From the NCBI GenBank assembly GCA_959606905.1, contig CAUHML010000044.1:1-23279 (forward strand): a DNA stretch of 23,279 nt. The letters are read 5' to 3'. The first letter of the stretch is position 1. Every line of letters starts with the position of its first letter. Positions 16,539 to 23,279 of the stretch are shown here, one piece after another. The notes under the pieces were generated by a model. The model searched no databases. It had not been told where the DNA came from and was given only the letters and a program-made list of their open reading frames with translations. Both the position numbers and the translations under genes were made by a program. Source of the stretch: an uncultured Bacteroides sp. GTDB lineage: Bacteria; Bacteroidota; Bacteroidia; Bacteroidales; Bacteroidaceae.

Positions 16539-18086
16539 CTAATATCCCGGATTCTGTTTAATAATCCCTTGTCCCGCAATAATAGCTGATTCCGGTATTG
16601 GGAAACGATGATAGTTTTCGTTTACAATAGACACTTGTCCGTAATCGGTACATTTTTGTTTCATGGTTGCTACATAAGAACCATCGCGGATAAGATCCTG
16701 ACGGCGGCACCCTTCGAAATAAAACTCGTGTGCACGTTCTATCAATAATTTATCAAGGAAATCACGAGCACTGCTGAAAGAAGAAGCTGTATATGCAGTT
16801 AAACCGGCACGTGTTCTGACTTGATTCAGTAAATTAATGGCTTCTGTTGTAACTGTATTTCCTTCTCTGACAATGGCTTCTGCCAATAGAGTCAACACAT
16901 CGGCATAGCGGTATACAATCCAATCTGTCTGACACTGATTTCCTGCATTATTACTTTCTATTTTATATTTTAATGGAATGACACCGTCTTGTAAGGAGTT
17001 ACTTCCCACTCCCTTGTTGGTTTCGTTAAGGGTAGTACCTTCCCATGTATCATACTCGGAGATGATAGTTTGTTTACGCTCATCTCCATCTTCGTATGTT
17101 TTAAAGAATTTCCATGTCATTTTATAACCTCCCCAGCCACCATCAAATCTTCCGGCATCGGATGCCTTGAGGTTACTTGGCATAACATGGGGATACCATA
17201 AATGAACCTGATAACCTGTAAGACAGTTTACAGACCAGATTGTTTCCGAGTTTTTTTCATTGGCGTATGTAAAGATATTGGCATAAGCTGACCTCTCGGC
17301 CCCTTTGTCTGTCACCAATGCGTATTTATATTCGGGCTTCTGCAATTCACGAGCTTCGGTGATAGCTTTATCCCACTGTTTCGTTTGCATATAGAATTTA
17401 AGTAATACCATGTGGCATAACCCTTTTGTAAATCTTCCGTAATCCGAACTACTTTTATCGTAACTATATGGTAAAACTTTTGCAGCTTCGGTCAGCTCGG
17501 TGACGATGAAATTGTGTGTTTCCTCTTCACTTAAACGTGGAAGGATTATTTCATCTTCTGCATTCTTGAGCGTCTCTAGATCGGCTACAATAATAGGACC
17601 GTACAGGTCGTATAATAAAAAGGCTAGAAAACCGCGGGCACAACGTAACTCTGCTATATATTGGTTCAAAAGGTCTTTATTCATGTTTACGTTTGTTATT
17701 CGGTCGATGGTAAGTGTCATTTTACTTATCCCTTTCAGGTAGTTTGTCCAAGGATAAGCAATGCGATCTTCGTCACTGGGGGTCCAACGAGCAAATTCCA
17801 GAGGTTCCCAAATCCATCCGCCCCATGAGCAGAAACCATATTCGGTAGCCATGTCCGAAATAAGCATAACTCCATTAGCTACATTATACAAACCTCCGTA
17901 ATCGTAATTCTGGAATGGAGAATAAGCATTTCCCGTAACCAGGTCGCGGACATCACGTTCTGTTTGGGGGTATATCGAGGGGGTGATCTCATCGAATACC
18001 TCTGATTCTAACGCACAACTTTGTATCCCACACAACATGAGAGTCAAAAGTCCAATGATATATATATTTAAATTTTTCATTTTCAT
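16539..18086 (-). CDS. susD: SusD/RagB-family surface glycan-binding lipoprotein
   Basis: The 515-aa protein has a lipoprotein signal peptide with lipobox GIQSC (Cys24). The mature part carries the SusD/RagB pattern: N-terminal TPR-like helices, MSKMTLTIDRI-type helix (KMTLTIDRI near residue 122), and the conserved C-terminal stretch QVRTRAGL...ERAHEFYFEGCRRQDLIR. It forms the lid of the SusCD complex and captures oligosaccharide at the cell surface for import through SusC. It begins 13 bases after the susC stop, the usual tight pairing. The symbol denotes the family, since the substrate is unknown and this is not the starch system. The next in-frame ATG is at 18080. Confidence 0.95.
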   Translation of the reverse strand: MKMKNLNIYIIGLLTLMLCGIQSCALESEVFDEITPSIYPQTERDVRDLVTGNAYSPFQNYDYGGLYNVANGVMLISDMATEYGFCSWGGWIWEPLEFARWTPSDEDRIAYPWTNYLKGISKMTLTIDRITNVNMNKDLLNQYIAELRCARGFLAFLLYDLYGPIIVADLETLKNAEDEIILPRLSEEETHNFIVTELTEAAKVLPYSYDKSSSDYGRFTKGLCHMVLLKFYMQTKQWDKAITEARELQKPEYKYALVTDKGAERSAYANIFTYANEKNSETIWSVNCLTGYQVHLWYPHVMPSNLKASDAGRFDGGWGGYKMTWKFFKTYEDGDERKQTIISEYDTWEGTTLNETNKGVGSNSLQDGVIPLKYKIESNNAGNQCQTDWIVYRYADVLTLLAEAIVREGNTVTTEAINLLNQVRTRAGLTAYTASSFSSARDFLDKLLIERAHEFYFEGCRRQDLIRDGSYVATMKQKCTDYGQVSIVNENYHRFPIPESAIIAGQGIIKQNPGY

Positions 18087-18099
18087 GTTTTTTCAGTTA

Positions 18100-21000
18100 T
18101 TAGAATGAAATATCTATACCGAAACTAAAAGAAGTTACGTTTGGATAAGAGAAATTTCCTGTGTCAGTTTCGGGATCAACGCCGTTCCAGTTTGTAAATA
18201 CAAACGGATTGCTGACGTTTGCAGAGATACGTACGCTGTTAGCTATTGATTTGGAAACAGGAATCGTATATCCGAGGGTGATGTTTCTACATCTCAGGTA
18301 ATTAATCTTTTTGTGATAATAGTCTCCGAAATCGTATGCACTCTCAATGAGGTTCGGAACCGTTGTATTTTGATTTGCATTGGTGTATGAGTGCAATGAT
18401 TGTTGTGATACATTTGTCAGACTGTTTCCAAGACCTACTATCCAGGCATCATAATAGCTGGCTCCGCGTAAGCGGCCAATTTCGCCATAGAAGTAAATAT
18501 TAAAGTCGAGGTTTTTGTATCTAAGCGTATTGTTAAGACCTAAAGTGCATTTAGGATCTTGCGATCCAAGATTGACTTTATCATATTGATCTAATACATT
18601 AGGTGAGGTTCCCGTATCGTATAGATTCTTCAGTTTAATTTGGCCGGGTACTAAAGTGGGTTGCCATGCCGGTGCTTTTTCACCTACTTGTAACAAGCCA
18701 TCAGATACATATGAGTAGTAAGAACGGATCGGATCTTTTTTTGATTCGTATGCGGCTGGCTTCCAATTAGGATCTCGTTCATACCAGTTGTCTTTAAAAG
18801 TATAGAACGTAAAATCAGTACTCCATGTCCAGTCTTTATTCATGATATTTACGGTACTCAGTGTTAGCTCAAACCCGCGTCCCTGGGTTTTACCGATGTT
18901 GGCTGCTATGGTATTAATTTCATTATAGGCGGGCAGACTTTTATTACTTACCAACAAATCAGAAATAATTCGGTTGTAATATTCCATGGATAGTGAAATC
19001 CGGTTATCAAAGAAACCCAGATCCAGACCGATGTTGAATTCACTTGTAGTTTCCCAAGTTAACTTTTTGTTTCCTCTTTTGGTTATTGCAGTACCCATAT
19101 AACCGTCATTGCCGAATACCCAGCCGGAAACTACTCCGTAAGAGTCGGTCATATAGTTCCCTATGTTTGAATTACCGGTTTGTCCGTAACTGGCTCTCAA
19201 TTTGCCATTAGAAAGAATGCTTGACAAAGGTTTCATGAATTCTTCATCACTGAACCTCCAGCCGGCAGACACTGAAGGGAAATATCCCCAACGGTAGTCC
19301 GGGTGGAAGTTTGATTCACCATCGGCACGAACGGTAACTGTCAGCAGATACTTTCCTAAATAAGAATAGTTTGCTCTGGCAAAGTATGAGCCTAAAGCAC
19401 TTTTCCTGGCTGAGGAGTTTACATAAGGCTTAGTTCCGGCTCCGGCCTGCAGATTGTTGTAAAGAAACCCATCTGTAGAGAAGTCTTCGTTGCCGGCATA
19501 TACGCTTTCTTGATTAAACTGTTGATAAGAATAACCGACTAGCGCTGTCAGGCTATGATTCCCGAAGTCTTTAGTATAGTTTGCCGTCAGTTCCATGAGA
19601 TAATCTATATTATCACGTTGAAGGATGTTGGCTATCCCCCCTTTTGCAGCTCCGGCTACGGTAGTGTTAGGCACATAGCTTTTGTTTTTATCATATCTGC
19701 GGTCAACTCCCAGGTTAGCTTTTAAAGTCAACCCTTTTATTGGCTCTGCTTGTAAATAGCCATTAACCAGAACTCTGTCGCTTGTTGTTTTATCAGTAAC
19801 TTCGAGCAGCGATATCGGATTGGGGTATTGTGCCATATCCGGGAAGATTGAATAATCGCCATTTTCATCACGGACGGGGACACTGGGGTCGAAGCGCAAA
19901 GCTGACGAAATAATACCTGCGTTTTCAAAATCATTGTCTCCCAATGATGAGTTGTCATATTGGTTGCGACTTAAATGAAGGGAGAAACCTGTTTTGATAT
20001 ATTTTGATAGTTCCTGATCCAGATTGACTTTCATTGTGAATCGGTCCATTGCATTGTTTTTTACCACCCCTTTTTGTGTAAAATAGTTTAGAGAGGCTGC
20101 ATATTGTGTTTTCTCAGAACCGCCTGTCAATGAAACATTGTGAGATTGCTGTATTCCGGTACGGGTTACCTCGTCCAGCCAGTCTGTGGTTTGGGCGGTT
20201 GCAATTTCTTCATCTGTATATCTGGGAGTATAAGTTTTCGAAGAAGTGTCGGTTATATAATCGGCATATATGCCTTGTCCGGTCTCTTTCAACCATTTTT
20301 CATAAAGGTACATATTTCTATGTATTCTGTATTGTTTCCCATTCAACATTTTATAGTTGTTCTTAATGGTTTGCACAGAGAGATTGCCGGAATAGGTTAC
20401 TTTGGCTTTTCCGGTTTTACCTCTTTTAGTAGTAATGATAATAACGCCATGTCCTGCACGTGAGCCGTAGATAGCTGTTGCACTGGCGTCTTTCAATACT
20501 TCAATCGACTCTATGTCATTGGGGTTGATAGACGATAATATGTTGTCAACTGTACCTGTTTTATAAAAATTCTTCTCCGAGTCGAGTGTTGAAGAGGCAG
20601 AAACCGGAAAACCGTCAATGATGAACAGGGGATCGTTTCCGGCATTGATTGAAGTTTCACCACGAATGCGGAACTTGGCTCCACCACCCACTTGGGCACT
20701 GCTTTGAGTTACCTGTAAACCGGCTGCTTTACCTGCTAATGCATGAGCAGTTGTGGAGAATGTACCTATAGGAGTGTCAGACATTTTCACTGAGGATATG
20801 GCTCCGGTAAGGTCGCGTTTCTTTTGAACGCCATAACCTACCACAACTACCTCATCCAGACTTTGTGTGTCTTCTTTCAATGTGATTTTAAAATGTGTCT
20901 GACCTTTTACTGAGATGTTTTGAGTAACATACCCCAAGTATGATATGATTAGTATGCTATTGTCGGTTACCGATAACGTAAATTTACCCTCGAAATCCGT

Positions 21001-21462
21001 AATGACTCCGGTTTTGGCTCCTTTCACAAGAACATTTGCTCCGATAATAGGTTCGCCAGTCTGATCAGTTACCGTCCCCGTTATTTTTCTGGTTACTTGT
21101 TTGAACAGAGCGATATGTTTATTGGATATACGATAAGATATATCTGTATTTTTAAAGAGTTCATTTAATACAGTTTCGATGTTTTTGTCTTTTATAGTGA
21201 TAGAGCGTAAACTGTGTTTGTTGATTTCTTGTGTGTTATAAACAAATTTATATCCGGTTTTTTGCTCAATCGTATTAAAGATCTGTTCGTATGACGCGTT
21301 GTTGAAATTCAACGAGACAGATTGTGCTATCAGCGGATTAGTTGAAAAGAAAAAGCAGATGCAACTTATTAAGAATACGGAATAACTTTTCTTGGTAGAA
21401 AGAATAAAGTTATAGAATCTTAAATGGGTGTTTTTATGGCTAATAAATAATTTATTATTCAT
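18100..21462 (-). CDS. susC: SusC/RagA-family TonB-dependent transporter with STN signalling domain
   Basis: The 1120-aa outer-membrane transporter has a long signal region (1-47). An STN (secretin/TonB short N-terminal) domain follows at about 50-121, then a carboxypeptidase-D regulatory-like domain from about 127 to 196 (KITGTVTDQTGEPIIGANV). A TonB-box/plug start DEVVVVGYGVQKKRDLTGA (203-221) leads to the plug and a 22-strand barrel ending in FGIDISF. The STN domain is characteristic of SusC proteins that relay substrate binding to a FecR anti-sigma factor, which is encoded directly upstream. Substrate passes through the barrel using TonB energy. The susC symbol is a family label. Its leader overlaps a candidate antisense RNA. 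Confidence 0.95.
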   Translation of the reverse strand: MNNKLFISHKNTHLRFYNFILSTKKSYSVFLISCICFFFSTNPLIAQSVSLNFNNASYEQIFNTIEQKTGYKFVYNTQEINKHSLRSITIKDKNIETVLNELFKNTDISYRISNKHIALFKQVTRKITGTVTDQTGEPIIGANVLVKGAKTGVITDFEGKFTLSVTDNSILIISYLGYVTQNISVKGQTHFKITLKEDTQSLDEVVVVGYGVQKKRDLTGAISSVKMSDTPIGTFSTTAHALAGKAAGLQVTQSSAQVGGGAKFRIRGETSINAGNDPLFIIDGFPVSASSTLDSEKNFYKTGTVDNILSSINPNDIESIEVLKDASATAIYGSRAGHGVIIITTKRGKTGKAKVTYSGNLSVQTIKNNYKMLNGKQYRIHRNMYLYEKWLKETGQGIYADYITDTSSKTYTPRYTDEEIATAQTTDWLDEVTRTGIQQSHNVSLTGGSEKTQYAASLNYFTQKGVVKNNAMDRFTMKVNLDQELSKYIKTGFSLHLSRNQYDNSSLGDNDFENAGIISSALRFDPSVPVRDENGDYSIFPDMAQYPNPISLLEVTDKTTSDRVLVNGYLQAEPIKGLTLKANLGVDRRYDKNKSYVPNTTVAGAAKGGIANILQRDNIDYLMELTANYTKDFGNHSLTALVGYSYQQFNQESVYAGNEDFSTDGFLYNNLQAGAGTKPYVNSSARKSALGSYFARANYSYLGKYLLTVTVRADGESNFHPDYRWGYFPSVSAGWRFSDEEFMKPLSSILSNGKLRASYGQTGNSNIGNYMTDSYGVVSGWVFGNDGYMGTAITKRGNKKLTWETTSEFNIGLDLGFFDNRISLSMEYYNRIISDLLVSNKSLPAYNEINTIAANIGKTQGRGFELTLSTVNIMNKDWTWSTDFTFYTFKDNWYERDPNWKPAAYESKKDPIRSYYSYVSDGLLQVGEKAPAWQPTLVPGQIKLKNLYDTGTSPNVLDQYDKVNLGSQDPKCTLGLNNTLRYKNLDFNIYFYGEIGRLRGASYYDAWIVGLGNSLTNVSQQSLHSYTNANQNTTVPNLIESAYDFGDYYHKKINYLRCRNITLGYTIPVSKSIANSVRISANVSNPFVFTNWNGVDPETDTGNFSYPNVTSFSFGIDISF

Positions 21463-21476
21463 ATTTTTGTATATTA

Positions 21477-21484
21477 AATATTTG
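21477..21484 (+). promoter_or_regulatory. Possible -7 box for the antisense RNA
   Basis: AATATTTG matches TAnnTTTG except for the first base. A weak -33 candidate, TTTA (21451-21454), lies 22 bases upstream. Transcription would begin near 21490, just before the first hairpin of the candidate RNA. This is weak on its own and listed because it fits the RNA's 5' end. Confidence 0.3.
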
Positions 21485-21489
21485 ATACT

Positions 21490-21558
21490 TGGCAGTTGTA
21501 GTGGGCTGCCGGTTAACGATTACGTTTGGGGATGTTGGCGCATTCCCAAATGTTTTTT
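21490..21558 (+). ncRNA. Candidate DonS-like antisense small RNA opposite the susC leader
   Basis: On the plus strand, two hairpins lie within about 69 bases. The first pairs GGCAGT (21491-21496) with GCTGCC (21505-21510). The second is a 10-bp stem (one G-T wobble) pairing TTTGGGGATG (21525-21534) with CATTCCCAAA (21541-21550) around a 6-base loop, followed by T6 (21553-21558). This is a standard sRNA with an intrinsic terminator. No plus-strand gene is here for it to terminate. Its place, antisense to the susC 5' leader and between anti-sigma and susC, matches DonS, the antisense repressor known for the B. fragilis Don PUL. Identity as a DonS relative is inferred from position and structure. 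Confidence 0.55.
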
Positions 21559-21603
21559 AGGGTTCAAGAGCTGTTCATAGTATTATTTTATAGGGTTTTA
21601 CAA

Positions 21604-22494
21604 TTAATAAATATAGATTTCTCCGCGTTTTTTCTCCATTTTATATTTTGCTGAAATCTGGAGAATAGAGAGTATTTCGTCCAGAGTTTCTTTATCTTCA
21701 AACGTTGCATTAAAAGTCTTTTTGCGTATAGCCTCGTTTTCAATATGTATCTTAACGTGAAATGCCCGCTCTAATTCTTCTCCGATTTCAGCCAAAGTGT
21801 TATCCTCAAAGCTAAATTTCCCTGTAATCCATGACATGACATTGTCCATGCGGATAGGAGAAATCATAATTTCACCATTTGACGGTGAATATTTAGCTTC
21901 TTGGTTGGGCATAAGAATTTTGGCAGATTTAGAAGATTGCCCTTTTTCATATAAAGCCACTTTTCCTTCAAGTAAGGATATTCTTATTTCATCATTGTAT
22001 GTATCTGTCATTACATTAAAAGAGGTTCCCAATACTTCGACCTGCAATTTCCCAATATCTACAATAAAGGGATGATTCTTGTCTTTGCGAACTTGGAAAA
22101 AAGCTTCTCCCGAAATACTGACTTTCCTGTTTACATCCTCAAAAGAACGGGGGTAAACAAGGCGGGCATTGGCATTAAGCCATACAGTACTGCTATCCGG
22201 AAGTACAATCTTTGTTTTTGCATCCGGAACTGCTGCGACTTCATACCATACTAATTCCGGACGGCTTAAGTCAATAAAGTGAAAGGCTGAAACAACCAAA
22301 AGAGCAAAAGAGGCAGCAATGGAAAACCACTTCCATGCCGGAGAGATATTCTTACTTAACGATATTACCGGAGTGTTAATCCGTTCTTGTAGTCGTTTGT
22401 AGTTCGAAATAGTGTCATACTCCGGTAGTTTGAAGCGAAGACGATTAATTAAATCATCAACCTTAGGGTCTTTTATGTTATAATCTTCTTTCAT
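21604..22494 (-). CDS. FecR-family anti-sigma factor
   Basis: The 296-aa protein has a cytoplasmic N-terminal region (about 1-54), one membrane span (about 55-74), a periplasmic FecR domain (about 88-185, with VWLNANARLVYPRSF at 104-118 and VEVLGTSFNV at 152-161) and a C-terminal DUF4974 domain (about 225-296). It should hold the divergently encoded ECF sigma factor inactive until the STN domain of SusC signals substrate binding in the periplasm. I used the ATG at 22494. The longer frame begins with TTG at 22527 and would add 11 residues unlike the family. It precedes susC by 141 bases. Confidence 0.92.
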   Translation of the reverse strand: MKEDYNIKDPKVDDLINRLRFKLPEYDTISNYKRLQERINTPVISLSKNISPAWKWFSIAASFALLVVSAFHFIDLSRPELVWYEVAAVPDAKTKIVLPDSSTVWLNANARLVYPRSFEDVNRKVSISGEAFFQVRKDKNHPFIVDIGKLQVEVLGTSFNVMTDTYNDEIRISLLEGKVALYEKGQSSKSAKILMPNQEAKYSPSNGEIMISPIRMDNVMSWITGKFSFEDNTLAEIGEELERAFHVKIHIENEAIRKKTFNATFEDKETLDEILSILQISAKYKMEKKRGEIYIY

Positions 22495-22547
22495 TGTGCT
22501 GTTTTTATATATAGATGACAGCAACAAATAAAAACTACGGGTTTATA

Positions 22548-22578
22548 CTTGATTATTTTTTATATATTCCTACATTTG
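22548..22578 (+). promoter_or_regulatory. Housekeeping promoter for the ECF sigma gene
   Basis: CTTG at 22548-22551 and TACATTTG at 22571-22578 fit the Bacteroides -33 and TAnnTTTG -7 boxes with a 19-base spacer. The start would be near 22585, about 58 bases before the sigma gene's ATG. Confidence 0.7.
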
Positions 22579-22642
22579 CCAAGCGTATACGGGAGCAATG
22601 TATATTTAAACCCTAAAGTCTATCTAAAATATGTAAAATGAA

Positions 22643-23185
22643 ATGAATCCGGAAGGTTTACTAAATAAGATCATCACCGGTGATGAAAATGCTTTGCGGC
22701 AATTGTTTGAACAATATTCGCAAAGATTGTATCATGTGGCTTATTACTATTTACAAGCAAAGGAACCGGCTGAGGAGGCTGTGCTGGATGTATTTACGAC
22801 TGTTTGGAAGAAAAGGGAATCTTTAGGGCATATCAAAACTATTGAGCAATACTTATATACATCTACCAAAAATCAGGCACTTCATTATCTTCGCCGAAAT
22901 TACTCTCCTGATAAAACGTATGTTTCTTTATATGAAGTGGAGTTAATACCTGAAAGTAATGATCCTGAAAGTCTTATGGAAGATAATGAATATGAGTTGC
23001 TTATTCAGGAAGCTATAAATTCATTACCTCCTAAATGTAAAGAAGTATTTAGGCTAGTACTGTCGGATAAGTTAAAAAACAGAGAGATAGCAGAATTATT
23101 ATCCATAAGTGAAAGTACGGTGAATGAACACATCGCTTTGGCATATAAACGTATTACTTTGTATGTAAAGAAGCGATATAAATAG
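22643..23185 (+). CDS. ECF (sigma-70 family) RNA polymerase sigma factor
   Basis: The 180-aa protein has sigma region 2 (about 20-88, with LYHVAYYYLQ and the DVFTTVWKKRE segment) and region 4 (about 122-174) containing a helix-turn-helix, NREIAELLSISESTVNEHI (146-164). It lacks regions 1 and 3, as ECF factors do. It is divergent from the FecR anti-sigma gene and the SusC/SusD operon, the standard arrangement in which this sigma activates the PUL when glycan is bound. The ATG at 22643 gives the usual N-terminus. Another ATG at 22638 is followed at once by a stop. Confidence 0.93.
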   Translation: MNPEGLLNKIITGDENALRQLFEQYSQRLYHVAYYYLQAKEPAEEAVLDVFTTVWKKRESLGHIKTIEQYLYTSTKNQALHYLRRNYSPDKTYVSLYEVELIPESNDPESLMEDNEYELLIQEAINSLPPKCKEVFRLVLSDKLKNREIAELLSISESTVNEHIALAYKRITLYVKKRYK

Positions 23186-23237
23186 TACTTTATATATTTT
23201 CTTACTCAAACTGACCCGATAAAATGGATCAATGAAT

Positions 23238-23273
23238 AACCCTGAGGGTTAAATATATAAATTGTTATCTTTG
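23238..23273 (+). promoter_or_regulatory. Palindrome and -7-like box at the right edge
   Basis: A perfect palindrome AACCCTGAGGGTT (23238-23250) lies 15 bases before TATCTTTG (23266-23273), an exact TAnnTTTG box. The palindrome covers the place of the -33 box, so it could be an operator for a gene starting beyond the window. No clear -33 TTTG is present. Confidence 0.4.
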
Positions 23274-23279
23274 TCTCCA

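Noticed and set aside
22495..22527. TTG-initiated 11-residue extension of the FecR anti-sigma factor
   Set aside because: The ATG at 22494 begins the normal FecR-type N-terminus, and the extension adds nothing recognisable.
1..23279. CRISPR arrays, tRNA or rRNA genes, insertion sequences, attachment sites
   Set aside because: I looked for regularly spaced repeats, cloverleaf-like segments, transposase frames and terminal inverted repeats and saw none.

Overview
The window looks like chromosome from a gut Bacteroides or close relative. The evidence is the ECF sigma/FecR/SusC/SusD polysaccharide-utilisation locus, lipobox-bearing surface proteins, promoters of the Bacteroides type (TTG-like -33 box and TAnnTTTG -7 box), and AT-rich intergenic DNA with weak Shine-Dalgarno signals. 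I cannot name the species.

Layout. Positions 1-186 hold a terminator-like hairpin and nothing else I can support. Positions 187-2442 (minus) encode a fused trehalose-6-phosphate synthase/phosphatase. A 352-bp divergent intergenic region follows. It carries a near-consensus sigma-54 (-24/-12) promoter facing kdp, a weaker one facing the trehalose gene, and four copies of a 13-bp palindrome in two pairs between them. Positions 2795-10811 (plus) form a kdp potassium-uptake cluster: an unannotated 31-aa membrane peptide, kdpF, kdpA, kdpB, kdpC, a putative outer-membrane porin, a KdpD cut down to its soluble sensor/Usp part, and a separate PAS-containing histidine kinase. No KdpE-type response regulator is present. 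guaA follows at 10913-12220 with its own promoter. Its amidotransferase domain is shortened and lacks the catalytic cysteine motif. A bidirectional terminator at 12233-12280 separates it from the convergent locus that follows.

Positions 12315-23185 are a polysaccharide-utilisation locus. An ECF sigma factor (plus) is divergent from an anti-sigma/SusC/SusD/GH2 glycosidase/beta-helix lipoprotein operon (minus). SusC has an N-terminal STN domain, so it can signal to the FecR-type anti-sigma factor. Between the anti-sigma gene and susC, on the plus strand, sits a two-hairpin element ending in a T6 run. It has the structure and position expected of a DonS-like antisense small RNA.

How the parts fit. 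Trehalose synthesis and high-affinity K+ uptake are both osmotic responses, and here they appear to share one regulatory region. The likely model (inference) is that the split KdpD and its kinase act through a sigma-54 activator encoded outside the window. In the PUL, glycan import through SusC/SusD would release the ECF sigma factor, which activates the operon, while the antisense RNA would restrain susC.
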